Source: Limnephilus marmoratus
Taxonomy: Eukaryota; Arthropoda; Insecta; Trichoptera; Limnephilidae
DNA length: 64,000 nt
Assembly (NCBI GenBank): GCA_917880885.1
Contig: OU862910.1
Coordinates: forward strand, 55,047,285-55,111,284
Direction: 5' to 3'
This document shows positions 59,173-64,000 of the stretch, one piece after another. The number at the start of each line of letters is the position of its first letter. The first letter of the stretch is position 1. A program made the position numbers and the translations under genes. The notes under the pieces are model-generated. The model was not told where the DNA came from and ran no database searches. It saw nothing but the letters and a program-made list of their open reading frames with translations.

Positions 59173-59794
59173 CCCCTTAGACTTTGTTCGGTTTTCGGAA
59201 CTACCTGTATATGTAGGTCTCATAGAAATCGTTGTATCCCTTATTATATTGGTTAGAAATGTGATCTAAACGGTGTTAGAAAGAGAAAATACTACGTTTT
59301 ACGTTCAAATCTAAAAATTAACCAAATCTAAAAATTAACCTCATAATTATTGGAATGTTACAATTTGAAAATTTATAAATTCAAAGTTTCCCGCTGCAAT
59401 CTGAAAAATAAGTTGAAACTTTGGGAATTTTTTATTCATTATTTTTATACGAAACGATAAAAAAATGCATTGACGGTAATGTTTATTATACATTTGCCAA
59501 ATAAAATATATAAACTTTTTTACTTTTTTCGTTTTCAGTCATTTTAGTTCGAAAAAACGTAAGGTGAGCCATTTGTTAAACTGTTTTATGTTTGCATTAA
59601 AAAAATTATATTTCAAAAATTATAATATGTTTTTTTAGAATTATAAAATTTGAAAGCGTAGGTAGGTACTTCTTCAACTTTCAAAAACAGTTTTTAGTTT
59701 TCGGAAGGGTTCAGAAATATTCCAATTATTTGAATTTTATTGAAAAGCCGAAACATTTTGACCTTCCGACAAAACAGGCTCGATGCATGAGCGG
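59173..59794 (+). mobile_element. MiteC copy
   Basis: It lies between TTAA 59169-59172 and TTAA 59795-59798. It opens CCCCTTAGAC and closes GCATGAGCGG. The interior aligns with the other MiteC copies (GGTTAGAAATGTGATCTAAA, AAGGTGAGCCATTTGTTAAA). A 17-bp segment is duplicated at about 59312-59345. Confidence 0.8.
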
Positions 59795-59798
59795 TTAA

Positions 59799-60299
59799 AG
59801 TTCAATTTAGATGTAAATTTAATGCCGGTAATGTTATTTTTACCCGATAATTCATCTACAGACCCAATTATTTCAATTTCAACAAGTCAATTATATTTGA
59901 TTTCATTATCGAACACGGAACGATAAGGTCTGCTCACAATATTATTGCAGAGATCTTGCACAACGTCGGCACACCTTGAATCATGCTGACCTCTTTCAAT
60001 AAAACTCACACATTTTAACAACTTTCGACAAAATATTAATCTTAAAGTTCACTTGCAGTCGTTTCACATCTTTGTTTGTTATTAACTGTGACAAAGCTTT
60101 CATCGGGCGAAATGAATCGGCAAATGTCAACCGTCTCCAAATGATGGGCACGCGTTTGTTGTGTTTCCAGGATGCTCACTGATGCGGAAGGAATCAATTA
60201 TTCGAGAGCTTTGGTGGACTTTCTAATGAAATACTGGGACAATACGTGTAGCATATCCTAATGTTAATAAGTTGGAACACATCACACGGATTGCCGGTT
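59799..60299. other. No feature seen
   Basis: AT-rich spacer. Confidence 0.3.
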
Positions 60300-60535
60300 T
60301 TAGCACGGAGTTGAGATATTTTCCAGGACTTGCAGCGCTTCATAGAAACTCTGACCCCTGTGGTAGCCAATATCCACCCTGTTCCTAGATTTGTTATGCT
60401 TCCCGTCAATGGCGAGATTGAAATTCTTATACCGGAACATATAATCAATTTCATTGACCTCCCTGGTATGGGATCCAGAATGGCTCCAGGCCAGATCCAG
60501 AGGTAGCTTCATAGCTAACTCAACAATAGGATGCA
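60300..60535 (-). CDS. Candidate coding exon, unknown protein
   Basis: On the minus strand a pyrimidine-rich CTGTCTTGTTTTATTGCAAG precedes 60535. From there a frame stays open for about 78 codons to a TAA at 60300-60302 (LPLDLAWSHSGSHTREVNE, YKNFNLAIDGKHNKSRNRVD, YHRGQSFYEAL). The segment is GC-richer than its flanks, the amino-acid mix looks protein-like, and it lies on the same strand as the two recursive-splice candidates. No family was recognised and no convincing donor was seen, so it may be a terminal exon, a pseudogene piece or chance. Confidence 0.35.
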
Positions 60536-60539
60536 CTTG

Positions 60540-63200
60540 CAATAAAACAAGACAGTTAGATATTTTCACAAAGTTGTACTTATAGATATAATGAGAAGGG
60601 ATGAAATGTGATTAGTGCTAAAGTTGAAGACAAAATCCATAACCCATTTGAAAACATCTCTCTAATTAAGCAACCCAAAACAAACACTGCTAAACATTTA
60701 TTTACTGTAGAATAAGACGTGTTTCAAACGCTCAACGTATTTCGCATTGTATTAAGAAAAAAACTTGATTAATTTGATAATAGCGCATCGTTATATTGAT
60801 GTTACATCACATCACAAAAATAAAGAATAATCGATGTCGTCACCTGACCACACCATCGGCGATTTCGAAGCCAACAGACTTAAAGTCATGATATACCAAC
60901 ACTTGTAACAGTTTAATGTCAGACGATGACCAAACCTGCCCGAGAAACGGTGAACTGATGAGTCGGAGAATGGTGTAGTTATAGAATTACCTCACGAATG
61001 AAATCTATCAAAAATCCAAATGTTCAAATCCATGGAGGTATTTCTAAGTGTCGAACATCCCATTGTAGTATTGCATAAATACATACTTGATTGATTATGT
61101 GAATGGTCCTCCTCGGATTTTGAGATGAATGACAAAATTGGCATACTTTACGTTTAGCTACGGTCGTACAAACTGCGGTCAAGTTGCGTCACTTTCGGCA
61201 TAGCCGAGTTACGCTCTCTGGGCACATTATTTTCATTCAAGATCTATATTTAATTTTGTTTACATAATTATGAGATTCTGATGTTTTAAAATTATTAATA
61301 TAGCGAAACATTTAAAATAATATTATATAAACAATCTTTTGAGTGACAAAAGGGATTTAACGTAGGTAAGCTTTATAACCATGCGTTTTGGAGATGCATT
61401 TCTCAGAAGTAATAAACAAGTAATACTTTAATGTTTTGTAATAACCTTCAGAACAATACGATTACTCAACACCTCTAGAACACGTGTTTTTGAGAAACGT
61501 GTTGTAGGTATCAAAATTTGCTCTTGAAGCAAAAACATGGACTCTCACTAAAAACGTAGGGTCGAAAATTGGCAATTGGCAATTATAAAAAACAAATATA
61601 AAGATTCTAAGGTATTTAATATATGTAAGTGTCTCCTTAAAATACTTATCAGAGATATACAGACTTATGGGATTAGAAGGAAAACAAAGGTAGCCGACAC
61701 CATAGCCACAATTTTCATTCCCAATTGGAACTATGCTGGGATTTTTAATACCATCAACTGACATCATTGGTTGGGAAGGAGATAAAAAAAGATAAGAGAA
61801 GGAATAAATACCAGCTCCGAATGGCTGAGGGTTGCGAAAATTAGCTCAACTTGGAAAAATTTTAAGGAAGCCTACACATTACATTCGCCATAGTTGGGTG
61901 CCAGATGTCTGATAAATAAAAAAGGAAATGAAAACATTATTATTCTAACCACCGACTGGCCACATTTTGGCCACCCGCGAACACCCGCGAGCACCTGCTT
62001 GGTAAAATGTGGCCAATTTGAAGAGATCCTTTAAAAAATTTTTAGAATTTTTTGAAATTCATTCAATAAATGGACCAAAGGTCAAATATATTTGCATTTA
62101 ATGGCTCTCTAACAGTATAGGCAATTTAATGTCTTTATATTAAAATTAGGAGTTACAATTTTTTTTGATGAGGGCGGGAAATTTCTAAACCGAACGCTTA
62201 ACAATTCCCTAGCGCTCAATACTGAAACTGATCATATTCCAGAACACTCCAGTGGCTAAGAGTGTAATCTATTAAGTTTAAACAAAAAATCACTATTTAA
62301 AGCTAACTTAATGAAAGGAAAATACTTGTTGATCATGAAACAATATTGTTGAGTGCTAAAATATTTGTTTTCCTCAGAATACGCTTTTAGAATACGGTGA
62401 ATGTATGCAAAGCTACCTTAGCAAATGTTTACCCAGTCAAAGTAGAAGTCAGAAATGTAATTTCCTTCCATTGAAATATAAACATGTTCTTTGACTTTTC
62501 AAATTACAGTTTTATTGAAATCGAATGACTGGCAGTTCTTTGAATTTACAAATCGACTCATTTACTGATTGACCATTAAGAAATATTAATTATTTCTATA
62601 AATGCAGGTTTATTACGAAAAACCATACTAAAGCTTTATAAGGAGAGATCATGGATAACTCTTGCTGCATAATTTTTCTTTTGCAAAAGATATGCAATCG
62701 CAAAGACTACTTATTAACTTATTATACCTATTTTTTACTCTTGTAACATCTCTGGGGCGTTAGAAAGTATGTAGGCATGTCAAAATTTTTAATAATGGCA
62801 TTTTTATTTAATATACACGAATATTTCGAAGTCTTCCCGCGGGTCGGTAAGGAATTGATAGAGACGCTGGGAATGTTCGTGATGTATGTTGTATGATCTC
62901 TGCAAACGGCAGATGCTCAGTAAACAGTCGGTATTGAAGATTTCTGTTTTCGTATTTACCGCCTTTTTTAAAAGATGGCGATGGCTGAATGTCATTACTC
63001 ATTATCCTCCGATATTTCACGGGTCTGCGCTAATATTAAATATAATAGCTAATATGTTGAAAGACACAATCAGTTAAAATTTGTAGTTGGATTCACTAGA
63101 AACAGAAATGTATACAAGGGAATAATAATATTTTTATCAATTTTAGATATATTTGTTTAATTCGAAAAATCTTATTTTCGTTATTATATAGTAGTAGTAC
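60540..63200. other. Mostly unassigned; one hairpin
   Basis: GGCCACATTTT (61958-61968) is inverted at 62004-62014 around a loop with repeated CACCCGCGA units. No supported genes. 62800-63000 has overlapping short frames without motifs. Confidence 0.35.
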
Positions 63201-63204
63201 TTAC

Positions 63205-63292
63205 CCAAATTTGCCTCGGCATTTAACGATTTCAAGCCTTCCCGTGATGAAGAGAATACACACCGAGAATTCTAACCAGAAATGGGTCTTAC
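63205..63292 (-). other. Candidate recursive-splice exon (88 nt)
   Basis: On the minus strand GTTTCTCTATCTTTTCAG ends at 63293 and GTAAGACCC follows, so the exon opens with a donor motif. It ends AATTTGG|GTAAGTACT at 63205/63204. One frame (entering after GT) is open through the exon: KTHFWLEFSVCILFITGRL and on. The arrangement duplicates that at 38539-38619, 24.7 kb downstream on the same strand. The alternative is an ordinary short coding exon with a hydrophobic segment. Confidence 0.6.
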
Positions 63293-63874
63293 CTGAAAAG
63301 ATAGAGAAACAAAACATTACTAAACAATTCGCACGTATATTTTTCTTGAATGCGTTGTGCATTGGCACACAAATCAAGTAGGTACATAATCGGACACTTA
63401 TGTCCAGGACCGTATTTAGGTCGAAGCAACCTAGACAGCTGCTACAGGGGTTGCATTTCGCATTCTAAATAATACATTTGTGTAGTACAGTTTTGTGTTA
63501 TTACACTTCAAATGCGTTTAAGACTTTATAGTTATATTTTATGTGTATTTCATTATACAGGCAAGTTCAAAGAGGTAGCTTTATTTCTAGGACACGATAA
63601 GAGAAAACAAAACGTATATTAATTTTAATATTTTCCTTGGGAACATGTGGGTAACTATCTTTAAAATATTGTATCAAGAAGAAAATCCGCCTGTGGTGCT
63701 TCTTTTGGGCTCTGGAACTAAATATTGGGATACTTTGGTCCCATCATGAGTGATTTAATAAATTGCAATGGTGGAAGGAGGGGGGCGTTCAAAATTATTA
63801 TCCTTGGATGAGTGGCACGATAACCGCATAAAACAGAACAATATGATATAAATAAAATAGGTGCCACAAATCAC
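63293..63874. other. No feature seen
   Basis: AT-rich sequence upstream of the candidate exon on minus. Confidence 0.3.
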
Positions 63875-64000
63875 CTGGTGGTTTGCTAGGTTTGGTGACT
63901 TAGCAGGTGTGCCCGGGTTAATAAGGTGAGGTTTGTCAAGGTGTCGGCCGATGTGTCTGTCCACCTGCTGCGTGGCGGGCCGGATCGAAAGAGACTGGTT
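63875..64000 (+). repeat. RepB copy, cut by window end
   Basis: GGTGGTTTGCTAGGTTTGGT, GACTTAGCAGGTGTGCCCGG and GGCGGGCCGGATCGAAAGAG match the RepB 5' half. It continues beyond the window. Confidence 0.8.

Noticed and set aside
60194..60454. Alternative 86-codon minus frame overlapping the candidate exon
   Set aside because: The frame at 60300-60535 has the better acceptor context and more protein-like composition; this one is its shadow.

Overview
The window looks like non-coding, repeat-dense DNA from an arthropod, most likely an insect. It is AT-rich, has no long open reading frame and no bacterial-style gene layout. It is full of short interspersed repeats: tRNA-derived SINEs, TTAA-flanked MITEs, Helitron-like and hAT-like elements, a solo LTR and decayed LINE ends. 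The order or species cannot be fixed from sequence alone. No host protein-coding gene can be called with confidence. The labels below (SineA, RepB, MiteC, MiteD, FoldE, RepF, RepG) are local names for families recognised only by comparing copies inside this window.

Layout. 1-7 kb: SineA copies, an exact 1155-bp tandem duplication, a palindromic patchwork and a diverged tandem array with a period near 172 bp. 7-9 kb: RepB, then a piggyBac-like MITE (MiteC) and a second TTAA-flanked MITE (MiteD). 10-21 kb: more SineA, RepB, MiteC and FoldE copies, two foldback elements and a tRNA-like sequence. 22-25 kb: two head-to-head Helitron-like elements, SineA, and RepF, which preserves an empty MiteD site. 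26-33 kb: tRNA-derived fragments, a TIR element packed with inverted subterminal repeats, and RepF carrying MiteD. 34-42 kb: nested SineA/RepB, a LINE pseudogene and a MiteC split by a Helitron. 42-50 kb: solo LTR, TIR element, SineA/RepB copies and a hAT-like MITE. 50-64 kb: foldback with a tRNA-like half, GC-rich block, two more LINE ends, one full-length SineA with poly-A, and MiteC.

The most interesting signal is on the minus strand. At 38620/38619 and 63293/63292 a pyrimidine tract ends in CAG directly followed by GTAAG, and 81 and 88 bases further on lies a consensus GTAAGT donor. This is the layout described for recursive-splicing ratchet points with short cryptic exons in long introns. 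It suggests that much of the window is one long intron of a minus-strand gene. A third CAG|GTAAGTAT lies at 27249/27248.

Other points: several MITE and Helitron insertions can be proved within the window because uninterrupted copies of the same target repeat are also present. Two independent foldback elements carry a tRNA-like module just inside the right arm. The 1155-bp duplication is either very recent or an assembly artefact.
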